From: Undibacterium pigrum
GTDB taxonomy: Bacteria; Pseudomonadota; Gammaproteobacteria; Burkholderiales; Burkholderiaceae_D
Length of the DNA: 64,000 bases
Direction: 5' to 3'
NCBI RefSeq assembly: GCF_003201815.1
Contig: NZ_QJKB01000003.1
Location: 186,001-250,000, forward strand
The position numbers and the translations under genes are program-made. Shown piece after piece: positions 56,403 through 64,000 of this stretch. The notes under the pieces are model-generated. The model did not search any database, had not been told where the DNA came from, and saw nothing but the letters and a program-made list of their open reading frames with translations. Every line of letters starts with the position of its first letter. Positions within the stretch are counted from its first letter, which is position 1.

Positions 56403-59318
56403 TTATTGGCAAGCTTCGCACTCTTCAAAACCAGCATCGCCTGGACGCAACATGCAGGCCGGGCCATCCGTTTCCTGGGGAGCCGCGGCGATACCAGTTG
56501 AGGCTGCACCATAACCACCACCATTACCATCCACCGCCACCGCATTCAATGCACCAGTTTTGCTGGTGGATTTTTCAGTGTGCGTTGCACCTATGGTACG
56601 CAGGTAGTAAGTGGTTTTCAAACCACGCAACCATGCCAGTTTATAAGTCTCGTCCAGTTTCTTGCCGGATGCGCCTGCCATATAGATGTTCAGGGACTGC
56701 GCCTGATCTATCCATTTTTGACGACGCGCAGCCGCCTCGACCAGCCAGGATGGGCTGATTTCAAATGCTGTCGCATACAGAGCGCGCAGATCTTCCGGGA
56801 TGCGGTCGATGCGGGCCAGGCTGCCGTCAAAGTATTTCAGGTCAGAGATCATGACTTCATCCCACATGCCACGCTCTTTCAGATCGCGCACCAGGTGTTC
56901 ATTGATCTCGGTAAATTCACCGGACAGATTCGACTTCACATACAGGTTCTGGTAAGTCGGTTCGATACAGGCGGCCACACCAATAATGTTAGAAATTGTT
57001 GCAGTCGGGGCAATCGCAACGCAATTGGAATTGCGCATGCCAAATTTCTTGATGCGGTCACGCAATGGGTACCAGTCCATGGTTTCTGAAAAATCTGCTT
57101 CCAGATAACCGCCGCGTTCTTCAGCCAGCATCTTCAGGGAGTCTTGCGGCAGAATGCCACGGTCCCACAAAGAGCCAGTGTAAGAACTGTAACGGCCACG
57201 TTCTTCAGCCAGTTCAGTTGATGCCCAATAAGCGTAATAGCAGACGGCTTCCATGGAGGTATCAGCGAACTGTACGGCATCCATCGATGCATAAGGGATG
57301 CGCATCATGTGCAGGCAATCCTGGAAACCCATGATACCCATACCGACAGGACGGTGACGCAAATTGGAATCGCGTGCTTTCTTCACTGCATAGTAGTTGA
57401 TGTCGATGACGTTATCCAGCATACGCATCGCTGTACGCACAGTTTTTTGTAATTTAATGTGATCCAGCTTGCCGTCTTTCATGTGGGCAGGCAGGTTGAC
57501 CGAACCCAGATTACATACCGCGATCTCACTGTCGTTGGTGTTCAGGGTAATTTCTGTACACAGGTTGGAGCTATGGACTACGCCTACGTGCTGCTGTGGT
57601 GAACGGATATTGCAAGGATCTTTGAAGGTGATCCATGGGTGGCCAGTTTCAAACAGCATCGACAGCATCTTGCGCCACAAGTCCAGTGCCGGGATTTTTT
57701 TGGACAAAGTCAGTTCGCCATTGGCTGCTTTTGCTTCATAAGCGACATATGCCTGCTCGAAAGCCTTACCAAATTTATCATGCAAGTCTGGTACATCGGA
57801 TGGAGAGAACAAAGTCCAGTCGCCTTTTTCCATGACGCGCTTCATGAACAGGTCAGGAATCCAGTTCGAGGTATTCATGTCATGGGTACGGCGGCGATCA
57901 TCGCCTGTGTTCTTGCGCAGATCGAGGAACTCTTCGATATCCATGTGCCAGGTTTCCAGGTAGGCGCATACCGCACCTTTACGCTTACCACCCTGGTTAA
58001 CAGCAACTGCCGTGTCGTTGACGACTTTCAGGAAAGGAACAACACCCTGGGATTTACCATTCGTGCCCTTGATATGCGCGCCGAGCGAGCGTACTGGCGT
58101 CCAGTCATTACCCAGACCACCGGCATATTTAGCCAGCAGTGCGTTTTCCTTGATGGCTTCGTAGATACCGTCGAGATCATCGGCAACCGTAGTCAGGTAG
58201 CAGGAAGACAGTTGTGAACGTTGTGTACCGGAATTGAACAGGGTCGGTGTCGAGCTCATGAAATCAAAACTGGACAGCAAATTGTAAAATTCTATGGCAC
58301 GGGTTTCGCGATCGATTTCATTCAGGGACAAGCCCATCGCTACACGCATGTAGAAAGCCTGAGGCATTTCTATACGGGTACCACGTACGTGCAGGAAGTA
58401 ACGGTCATACAGAGTTTGCAGGCCGATGTAACCAAATTGCAGATCACGGTCAGCAACCAGGGCATTCGCCAGTTTTTTCAAATCAAACTGACCCAGTTTG
58501 GCATCGAGCAAATCGGCTTCGATACCTTTCTTGATGAATTTTGGGAAGTATTCAAGATATTCTGCAGCCGCATCCTGTTGCGCCACTTCTTTACCAAACA
58601 CTTCTTTACGGACTGTATGCAAGAGCAAACGTGCAGTAACCTGGCTGTAAGCAGGTTCTTTTTCCATCAGCGCGCGGGCAGCCAGGATGGCGGATTTATA
58701 CAGCTCTTCTACCGGTACGCCGTCGTACAGGTTTTTCAGTGTCTCGGCCAGGATAGCATCAGGATCAGCCAGTTTGTCGAGGCCCAGGCAGGCAGCAGCA
58801 ATCATCTTGCGTACTTCTGCCACGTCCAGCGGTTGAGGTTGACCGTCAACGATGACATGTAATTGCGGCGCAGCAGCTTCCACATGGCCAGGCGCATCAT
58901 TGACACGACGGCGCTCTTCCATGCGCTTGGCACGGTACAAGACATAAGAACGGGCAACATCATGTTCGCCAGAACGCATCAAGGCCAGCTCAACCTGGTC
59001 TTGCACATCTTCTATATGAAAGGTGCCGCCGGCAGGCTGGCGACGCAACAAGGCTGCGACTACGCTGGCCGTCAGTTGCTCTACCAGTTCACGTACGCGG
59101 GCAGACTCAGCACCATGCCCACCATTTACCGCCAGAAATGCCTTGGTCATGGCGATGGCGATTTTGGACGGTTCGAAACCAACTACAGAACCATTACGGC
59201 GAATGATGCGGTATTCGCTATAACTATTCAGGCTATTGGTGGCGGGTGTTGCCGCCATATTCAAAACCGATCCAAGTTCTGGTTTGGACGTAGTAGATAT
59301 TTCAATAGAAGAGTGCAT
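56403..59318 (-). CDS. nrdA: Class Ia ribonucleoside-diphosphate reductase alpha subunit
   Basis: Reduces ribonucleotides to deoxyribonucleotides. It is 971 residues from the ATG at 59318, which has a perfect GGAGG site; an upstream TTG is disfavoured. Two ATP-cone domains precede the barrel: one near 36-125 (YRIIRRNGSVVGFEPSKIAI) and one near 145-235, ending YSQVTARLLLHTVRKEVFG. Active-site elements are SSCYLTTVADDLDGI, SNLCTEITLNTNDSEIAVCN (the N-x-C-x-E) and PTATISNIIGVAACIEPTYQ. The C-terminal ECEACQ carries the shuttle Cys pair. The double cone matches Pseudomonas-type NrdA, where the outer cone controls activity. Confidence 0.97.
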   Translation of the reverse strand: MHSSIEISTTSKPELGSVLNMAATPATNSLNSYSEYRIIRRNGSVVGFEPSKIAIAMTKAFLAVNGGHGAESARVRELVEQLTASVVAALLRRQPAGGTFHIEDVQDQVELALMRSGEHDVARSYVLYRAKRMEERRRVNDAPGHVEAAAPQLHVIVDGQPQPLDVAEVRKMIAAACLGLDKLADPDAILAETLKNLYDGVPVEELYKSAILAARALMEKEPAYSQVTARLLLHTVRKEVFGKEVAQQDAAAEYLEYFPKFIKKGIEADLLDAKLGQFDLKKLANALVADRDLQFGYIGLQTLYDRYFLHVRGTRIEMPQAFYMRVAMGLSLNEIDRETRAIEFYNLLSSFDFMSSTPTLFNSGTQRSQLSSCYLTTVADDLDGIYEAIKENALLAKYAGGLGNDWTPVRSLGAHIKGTNGKSQGVVPFLKVVNDTAVAVNQGGKRKGAVCAYLETWHMDIEEFLDLRKNTGDDRRRTHDMNTSNWIPDLFMKRVMEKGDWTLFSPSDVPDLHDKFGKAFEQAYVAYEAKAANGELTLSKKIPALDLWRKMLSMLFETGHPWITFKDPCNIRSPQQHVGVVHSSNLCTEITLNTNDSEIAVCNLGSVNLPAHMKDGKLDHIKLQKTVRTAMRMLDNVIDINYYAVKKARDSNLRHRPVGMGIMGFQDCLHMMRIPYASMDAVQFADTSMEAVCYYAYWASTELAEERGRYSSYTGSLWDRGILPQDSLKMLAEERGGYLEADFSETMDWYPLRDRIKKFGMRNSNCVAIAPTATISNIIGVAACIEPTYQNLYVKSNLSGEFTEINEHLVRDLKERGMWDEVMISDLKYFDGSLARIDRIPEDLRALYATAFEISPSWLVEAAARRQKWIDQAQSLNIYMAGASGKKLDETYKLAWLRGLKTTYYLRTIGATHTEKSTSKTGALNAVAVDGNGGGYGAASTGIAAAPQETDGPACMLRPGDAGFEECEACQ

Positions 59319-59921
59319 TGATCCTCCGGATGCGGTGTTATTTTTTGCCAGCAAAGTTAAAGAAAAACGAACTTGCTGGCATTGGGGGTTAAACAGTTAG
59401 GTAATTAAGGCGCAGTACGGCTCACAGCCGGATGCGGCGAAGATCGCCAAATCCGGTTTATTTTGTTTACATCAGACACAAATTCAATTGCAAAACATGA
59501 GGGAAATTGAAGCAAGGCAAGAAAACAAACAAATTCTGAAAACCACTACATCTAGTGCGCTACTTTTTATTTGCCCTAATTCTAGTGCTGCATCCACCTA
59601 TATGCAACCGCTTTTTATTTAATTAATTGAATTATTTTTTCTGTAAATATGTGTATGGGGTGTTGACTTTCGCAAAGCACAGAAATGCGTAAGTGCGGCC
59701 GCGAGTAGTCACTAACGTTAAAAGACGTGCCAGGCGCAGGGTCTTTCAATTGGCCAATTAAAAATTGCTGATGAGATCACAACAGGCCAGCGCTACCGCG
59801 TGGTAGCAGGGATAGTTTTTACCACCAAGGCGTACCAGGTCAGATCTGCCCTGGTTGCGATGCTGCAGAGTGCGCTGTTGTCCGGATAGTCGCCTGGTCA
59901 ACGCAGGCACAGCTAAATGAT
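59319..59921. other. Control region of nrdAB and 3' region of pilR
   Basis: About 600 bases with no gene. The nrdA side holds the promoter and NrdR boxes (59543-59607) with an AT-rich tract just upstream (59608-59650) that could act as an UP element. The pilR side has a hairpin GCTACC/GGTAGC (about 59792-59807) without a T run on the minus strand. Confidence 0.6.
59543..59607 (-). promoter_or_regulatory. nrdA promoter overlapped by tandem NrdR boxes
   Basis: Minus strand: -35 TTGCAT (59602-59607), 17-base spacer, -10 TAGAAT (59579-59584). Two NrdR-like sites resemble the ACACTATATATAGTGT consensus: CACTACATCTAGTG (59544-59557, 12 of 14) and the weaker CCCTAATTCTAGTG (59574-59587, 10 of 14). 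They are 30 bases apart start to start, about three helical turns. The second overlaps the -10, so NrdR would block RNA polymerase. The nrdR gene itself is not in the window. Confidence 0.75.
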
Positions 59922-61400
59922 TTACTCCTGAATCTTCAGCTTCTGTATCTGGTAACGCAGTTGACGGAAGCTGACGCCCAGCAATTCTGCTGCCTGGGTG
60001 CGGTTGTTGCGAGTTTGATGCAAAGCGCGGCGTATCATTTCACGCTCTACGTTTTCAAGATAGTCAGGAAGCGAACAAGGCAAACCCGGTGCAGCGAATA
60101 TATCCTGGACCGCAAGCACATCAGGGACAGAAACCGGGGTCTGATCAGCACCCGGCGCACTGTGGTTGCTATTCGTAATGACCTCGGTGGGAACTGGCTG
60201 CACCATGGGCAAGTCAGGTATTTTCCTGGTTCCCCGCAAGGCCAGGTCGGTGACTTCAATACAGTCATCATTGGCAAATGCTACCGCACGCTCCAGTATA
60301 TTTTCCAGCTCACGCACATTGCCAGGAAAATCATAGCTGATCAGGGCGTCGATGGCATCGACTGACATATTAATATCATTACCTGTCAATTTCTTCAGAA
60401 TACCGCTGGATAATTCGACGATATCTTCGAGCCGCTCGCGCAAAGGTGGCAGATGTAATTCAATGACGTTCAGACGGTAATACAGATCCTGGCGAAAGCG
60501 TCCTTCTTCTACACAGATCGCCAGATTCTGGTGTGTCGCACTGATAATACGCACATCGACTGCCTCTTCCACGGTAGCGCCTACTTTGCGTACCCTTCTT
60601 TCCTGTATGGCACGCAATAACTTGACTTGCATGGGCAAAGGCAGATCTGCCACTTCATCCAGCATCAGCGTACCACCATTGGCGGCCTGAAAAAAACCGT
60701 CCCTGTCATCAGCAGCGCCGGTAAACGCACCTTTTCTATAGCCAAAAAATTCGGCTTCCATCAGGGTTTCAGGAATCGCACCACAGTTAACGGCAATGAA
60801 AGGCTTATCTGACCTGGCACTGCTGGTATGAATTTCCCTCGCAGCCAACTCTTTACCGCTACCGGACTCACCTGTAATGATGACCGGCGCCATGCTGCGG
60901 GCCAGGCGACTGATCTGCGCTCTGACCTCCTGCATGCCTTGCGACTGTCCTATCATGAAAGAGTTTGCAGGAACGGCCTGTTTTTCTGGTGTTGATTGTT
61001 GCTCTTTCTGAACTTCGTTGGTTTGCAAGGCGGATCTGACCAGTTTGCGTAACTGATCCAGTGCAACAGGCTTGGATACATAATCGAAAGCGCCAGCCTT
61101 GAGGGCAACCACGGCATTGTCGGCGCTGCCAAACGCGGTGATCACGGCAATTGGGGTGTTCTTGTAGTTGCTATTAACTTCCTGCACCAGTTCCATACCC
61201 GAACCATCCGGCAGACGCATGTCAGTCAATACCAGTGCATAACTATGCCTGGCAAGATGGCTGCGCGCCAACGCCAGGGTTTCTGCACTGTCTACATCCA
61301 GGCCCATCTTGATGAGGGTAATCTCCAGCAGTTCGCGCAGATGTGCCTCATCATCGACGACCAGGATACGGGGACAGGTCGCAACTTCATTCATACTCAT
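59922..61400 (-). CDS. pilR: sigma-54-dependent response regulator PilR
   Basis: An NtrC-type activator of 492 residues, the expected regulator of pilin (pilA) transcription with RpoN. The receiver has acidic residues in ILVVDDEAHLRELLE and D60 in LVLTDMRLPDGSG. The AAA+ domain has Walker A GESGSGKE (177-184) and the sigma-54 contact loop GAFTGA (224-229). The C-terminal Fis-type helix-turn-helix is NRTQAAELLGVSFRQLRYQI. It overlaps the pilS stop by 4 bases (ATGA). A hydrophilic linker lies between the ATPase and DNA-binding parts. Confidence 0.95.
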   Translation of the reverse strand: MSMNEVATCPRILVVDDEAHLRELLEITLIKMGLDVDSAETLALARSHLARHSYALVLTDMRLPDGSGMELVQEVNSNYKNTPIAVITAFGSADNAVVALKAGAFDYVSKPVALDQLRKLVRSALQTNEVQKEQQSTPEKQAVPANSFMIGQSQGMQEVRAQISRLARSMAPVIITGESGSGKELAAREIHTSSARSDKPFIAVNCGAIPETLMEAEFFGYRKGAFTGAADDRDGFFQAANGGTLMLDEVADLPLPMQVKLLRAIQERRVRKVGATVEEAVDVRIISATHQNLAICVEEGRFRQDLYYRLNVIELHLPPLRERLEDIVELSSGILKKLTGNDINMSVDAIDALISYDFPGNVRELENILERAVAFANDDCIEVTDLALRGTRKIPDLPMVQPVPTEVITNSNHSAPGADQTPVSVPDVLAVQDIFAAPGLPCSLPDYLENVEREMIRRALHQTRNNRTQAAELLGVSFRQLRYQIQKLKIQE

Positions 61401-63160
61401 GCACTAAATCCAGAGAAATTAATTACAAAACGCCCACTGGGCTCTGCCTTGCCTTGGTCGGTTTCTTCAACCCTGTACTCATAATCAAGCAAGGCATGGT
61501 TATTCAAACACAATTCTCTGGCCATGTACAAGCCAAGACCCGTTCCCATGCGCGAAGTTGTGTAAAAAGGCTCAAATAAATGTGAACGTACATCATAGGG
61601 GATGGCCGGACCATCATCTTGTATATGCAACTCCTGACGACCACTGGCATTAACATGGGCAAACAATCTGATACTGCCAGCTTGTCCACTGGCATAACGT
61701 ATGGCATTCGACAACAGATTCAAGACCACTTCCCGTAAGTGACTGGGGTCAAAGTCGACCATGAAATTCTTGTCTGGCACAACCAGGATCAAATCATCGG
61801 CCAGTTCCCGGGTTTCTACAAAATCCCTTACCATTTCTGTCACCATATCCATGACATAGTAGGCGGTCACATCTGACTGAGCCTTGCGCGAGAGTTTCAG
61901 GATATCTTCGATCAGCTGATTCAGCCGTGTCACATTGTCATCAACGATTTTAAGCAAGCGGATTGCCTGCTTCCTGTCTGGCCCCAAACTGTCCAGATCT
62001 TCATTGAGCAGTGAGGCCGCATAGGAAATCGAGGACAACGGATTGCGTACCTCATGCGCTATACTGGCTGTCAGTCGCCCCATCGAGGCCAGCTTCAGTT
62101 GCTGCGCCTGATTTTCAATATCAGATACATCCTGCATGAAGACGATAGTATAAGACCCGCTACGATCTTTCTTGGCACCGGCATTGACACCCTTGATGGC
62201 AACCACACGCAGTTTCAGGTGAGTGACGAAATGCGGGCGTTCGCGCTCATTGCGCTCCCCGGTTGCGGTATCGGCTGCCAGTTCCCCCAGTTCAGGGCGA
62301 ACATCTTCGAGATAGCAGCGTATGGATACGAAAGAAATTTCTTCTTCCTTACGGCGATCTGGCAGATTGGGACGCCCTTGCATGCTGCTCAACACTTCGA
62401 CGATGGGGCGCAAGGAGGAGATATCGGCCAATTCAACTCCTATCATTTCCTTGGTGAGATTCCCGCCCAGCATACGTACTGCTGCTGGATTGATCTCAAA
62501 CAGGCATGCATCCTGATTTAACACCAGGATGCCATCGCCCATATCTGAAATAACCAGTTGATTAATCGCCTGCTGTATGGCCAATGCATTGCCACGCTGT
62601 GCTGCCAGTCTCTCCTGGTTAATGAGATTATTTGCCAGGCGATTTACCACAGACACCACCGCAAAATAAGCAGCACCAAACAAGCCCGCCTGCGACAAGG
62701 GTGCGCCATCTTCCGCCCGTATGTAGTGATACATGCTTTCGCCCAACAAAAACAGGACGACGATGGACGTAAAAAAGAAGGACCAGATCAGGGGACTAAG
62801 TATGGCTGCACCTGCCAGCGGAAACAGATACAAAATGCCCAAACCACCTTTATTGCCACCACTGGCCAGATACATGATGGAAATAATGATGATGTCGACC
62901 AGTATCTGCGATGTCAGTTGCCGCATGAAGCGACGCGGATACAATTGCTTGAGCACCAGGAAACCGATGGCGACCGCCAAATAGATCAAGCCTATGTCAC
63001 GGCCAAACAAATACTCATTGGCCCAGACATCCTTGTCAGTGCGCAGGCTAAGCAAGATCAGCAAACTGGCGGCAACGACTACCCGCGAAGCATTCAGCGT
63101 TTGTAACGAACGCCAGAATGATTGGGAAGGTTCACCAATGGCAGAGTGGTGTTCAGACAT
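61397..63160 (-). CDS. pilS: Sensor histidine kinase PilS
   Basis: The kinase partner of PilR, 587 residues from the ATG at 63160. About six membrane helices fill residues 25-185, as in PilS, which senses pilin subunits in the membrane. A PAS domain follows (VISDMGDGILVLNQDACLFE). The HisKA domain has the phosphorylated H369 in SIAHEVRNPLSSISYAASLL. The ATPase domain has the N-box VVLNLLSNAIRYASG, then QDDGPAIP and GTGLGLYMARELC. It overlaps pilR by 4 bases and lies 24 bases after the PP0621-like gene. Confidence 0.94.
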   Translation of the reverse strand: MSEHHSAIGEPSQSFWRSLQTLNASRVVVAASLLILLSLRTDKDVWANEYLFGRDIGLIYLAVAIGFLVLKQLYPRRFMRQLTSQILVDIIIISIMYLASGGNKGGLGILYLFPLAGAAILSPLIWSFFFTSIVVLFLLGESMYHYIRAEDGAPLSQAGLFGAAYFAVVSVVNRLANNLINQERLAAQRGNALAIQQAINQLVISDMGDGILVLNQDACLFEINPAAVRMLGGNLTKEMIGVELADISSLRPIVEVLSSMQGRPNLPDRRKEEEISFVSIRCYLEDVRPELGELAADTATGERNERERPHFVTHLKLRVVAIKGVNAGAKKDRSGSYTIVFMQDVSDIENQAQQLKLASMGRLTASIAHEVRNPLSSISYAASLLNEDLDSLGPDRKQAIRLLKIVDDNVTRLNQLIEDILKLSRKAQSDVTAYYVMDMVTEMVRDFVETRELADDLILVVPDKNFMVDFDPSHLREVVLNLLSNAIRYASGQAGSIRLFAHVNASGRQELHIQDDGPAIPYDVRSHLFEPFYTTSRMGTGLGLYMARELCLNNHALLDYEYRVEETDQGKAEPSGRFVINFSGFSA

Positions 63161-63184
63161 CAATATCCCGCCTGTAGTACCGCA

Positions 63185-63424
63185 TCATGCGAGATCAGCA
63201 TGTTCTTTACTGCAGTACATTTGCTCACCACGTTGCACCGCTTCCGATGCTGGCAGATAAATCTGGCAATGTGCACAACAGACCATGGTCTCCGCCGACG
63301 AGGCGCTGTGTGGATGAGTATCTGTGCTTGTGCTCGTAGCCACCGGTCTTTTTGGCGGCTGCATTTTCTTTTTCAAAGCCAGGATGATCAATACCAGCAG
63401 ACCTAACCAGAACAACATTCTCAT
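63185..63424 (-). CDS. PP0621 family small membrane protein
   Basis: A 79-residue protein with one N-terminal membrane helix (MLFWLGLLVLIILALKKKM) and a Ser/Thr-rich linker. A small zinc-finger-like end follows: CCAHCQIYLPASEA, then MYCSKEHADLA. The Cys-x2-Cys with a later Cys and His could bind a metal. The family is of unknown function and in Burkholderiales sits between ypjD and pilS, as here. It overlaps the upstream gene by 4 bases (ATGA). Confidence 0.8.
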   Translation of the reverse strand: MRMLFWLGLLVLIILALKKKMQPPKRPVATSTSTDTHPHSASSAETMVCCAHCQIYLPASEAVQRGEQMYCSKEHADLA

Positions 63425-64000
63425 GACAGGCTCCTGTGCAACAAGACTTCGAGCACAAAGCGGCTACCCACATAAGCCAGCAACAAGGTGACGAAACCTG
63501 ACAACGTGAAAGTCAGTACAGTTTTACCACGCCAGCCACGCCAGAAACGACCGGTCAGCAAAATGGCGAACAAAAGCCAGGACAACAGTGACAGCAAAGT
63601 CTTGTGATCCCACTTGAAAGCAACACCCAATACCTGCTCTGAAAATATGACGCCTGACAAGACAGTCAATGTCAATAAAACAAAACCAAGCAAAACAAAA
63701 CGAAACAGGATTTTTTCCATGGTCAGCAAGGCAGGCAATCTGTCGATCAGCTTATTGAGCCAGTCTGCCTGATGCGAGCCACGCAACTGGTGCAAATGTT
63801 TATCCTGCACCGTCATGACTACCGCATGAAAAGCAGCAATGGTCAGCGTGCTGTACGCCAGCATGGCAATTACCACATGCCAGGGGAACATGGCGGTTTT
63901 ACCTGCCAGAGCGATCAGGCTACCCGGGAAGAAGCTGGGCAATATTGCCATCACGGCAGCATTTGGCATTAATAACAGACGCAAACCATCCAGCGCAGCA
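63421..64000 (-). CDS. YpjD/CcsA-type membrane protein, C-terminal part (partial)
   Basis: The frame stays open to the right edge, so only the C-terminal 192 residues or so are present. Several helices are visible, with WHVVIAMLAYSTLTIAAFHAVV, LLGFVLLTLTVLSGVIFSE and KTLLSLLSWLLFAILLTGRF. The conserved FKWDHKTLLSLLSW and the His-containing helices fit the cytochrome c assembly protein family (YpjD/HemX-like, related to CcsA). Its role is not settled; it may affect haem or cytochrome assembly. It is cotranscribed with the PP0621-like gene and pilS-pilR. Confidence 0.85.
   Translation of the reverse strand, partial: AALDGLRLLLMPNAAVMAILPSFFPGSLIALAGKTAMFPWHVVIAMLAYSTLTIAAFHAVVMTVQDKHLHQLRGSHQADWLNKLIDRLPALLTMEKILFRFVLLGFVLLTLTVLSGVIFSEQVLGVAFKWDHKTLLSLLSWLLFAILLTGRFWRGWRGKTVLTFTLSGFVTLLLAYVGSRFVLEVLLHRSLS

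Overview
The window is chromosomal DNA of a Gram-negative betaproteobacterium. The gene order (rplM-rpsI, fur/bamE-dapB-exbB-exbD-leuS-lptE-holA-proA, hrcA-nadK-recN-hemH, yqgE-ruvX-pyrR-pyrB-pyrC', pilGHIJ-chpA, ypjD-pilS-pilR, nrdA-nrdB) and the protein families (BPSS1780 membrane protein, DUF2782, PP0621-like, Burkholderiales-type porin) point to Burkholderiales, most likely Oxalobacteraceae. The moderate GC content would fit an Undibacterium-like genus; that placement is inference, not proof. No rRNA, tRNA, CRISPR array, prophage or complete insertion sequence was seen.

Layout. 1-4.3 kb: start of argC, the rplM-rpsI ribosomal operon, an OsmC-like protein, and a DUF2782-thrB-BPSS1780 operon. 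A roughly 99-nt small RNA gene with its own sigma-70 promoter and terminator lies between rplM and the osmC-like gene. 4.7-11.7 kb: an orphan membrane protein, a major porin, a Bcr-type drug exporter, gabD, an RlmL-like rRNA methyltransferase and hemJ, with a REP-type doublet and a MITE-like element around hemJ. 11.9-20.7 kb: an envelope and housekeeping block (proA, holA, lptE, leuS, exbD, exbB, dapB, bamE) ending at divergent fur. 20.7-28.4 kb: an orphan receiver protein with a DUF4259-like protein, hrcA, a HAD hydrolase, then nadK, recN, hemH and apaH on the plus strand. 28.5-36.2 kb: a small accessory patch (an unrecognised AT-rich protein divergent from a LuxR-type response regulator), plsC, the pyrimidine cluster pyrR-pyrB-pyrC' with ruvX and yqgE, and photolyase.

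36.2-36.8 kb is a repeat-rich gap. 36.8-47.8 kb is the complete Pil-Chp chemosensory operon of type IV pili (pilG, pilH, pilI, pilJ and a giant chpA). 47.9-53.4 kb: rubredoxin, thiD-like, hemL, codA facing a LacI-type regulator, and yggT. 53.5-59.6 kb: a Lys/Ala/Pro-rich histone H1-like protein and the nrdA-nrdB ribonucleotide reductase operon, preceded by a sigma-70 promoter overlapped by tandem NrdR boxes. 59.9-64 kb: the pilR-pilS two-component system, a PP0621-like small protein and the C-terminal part of a YpjD/CcsA-type membrane protein running off the window.

Shared themes are twitching-motility control (Pil-Chp plus PilS-PilR), haem supply (hemH, hemL, hemJ), envelope assembly (lptE, bamE, exbBD, plsC) and nucleotide synthesis (pyr and nrd genes, codA). 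No clearly new multi-gene system was found. The most unusual items are the small RNA with exposed anti-Shine-Dalgarno-like sequence, the MITE-like element, a hairpin covering the ribosome binding site of the LuxR-type regulator, the 32-bp palindrome between pilJ and chpA, and the repeat block after the photolyase gene.
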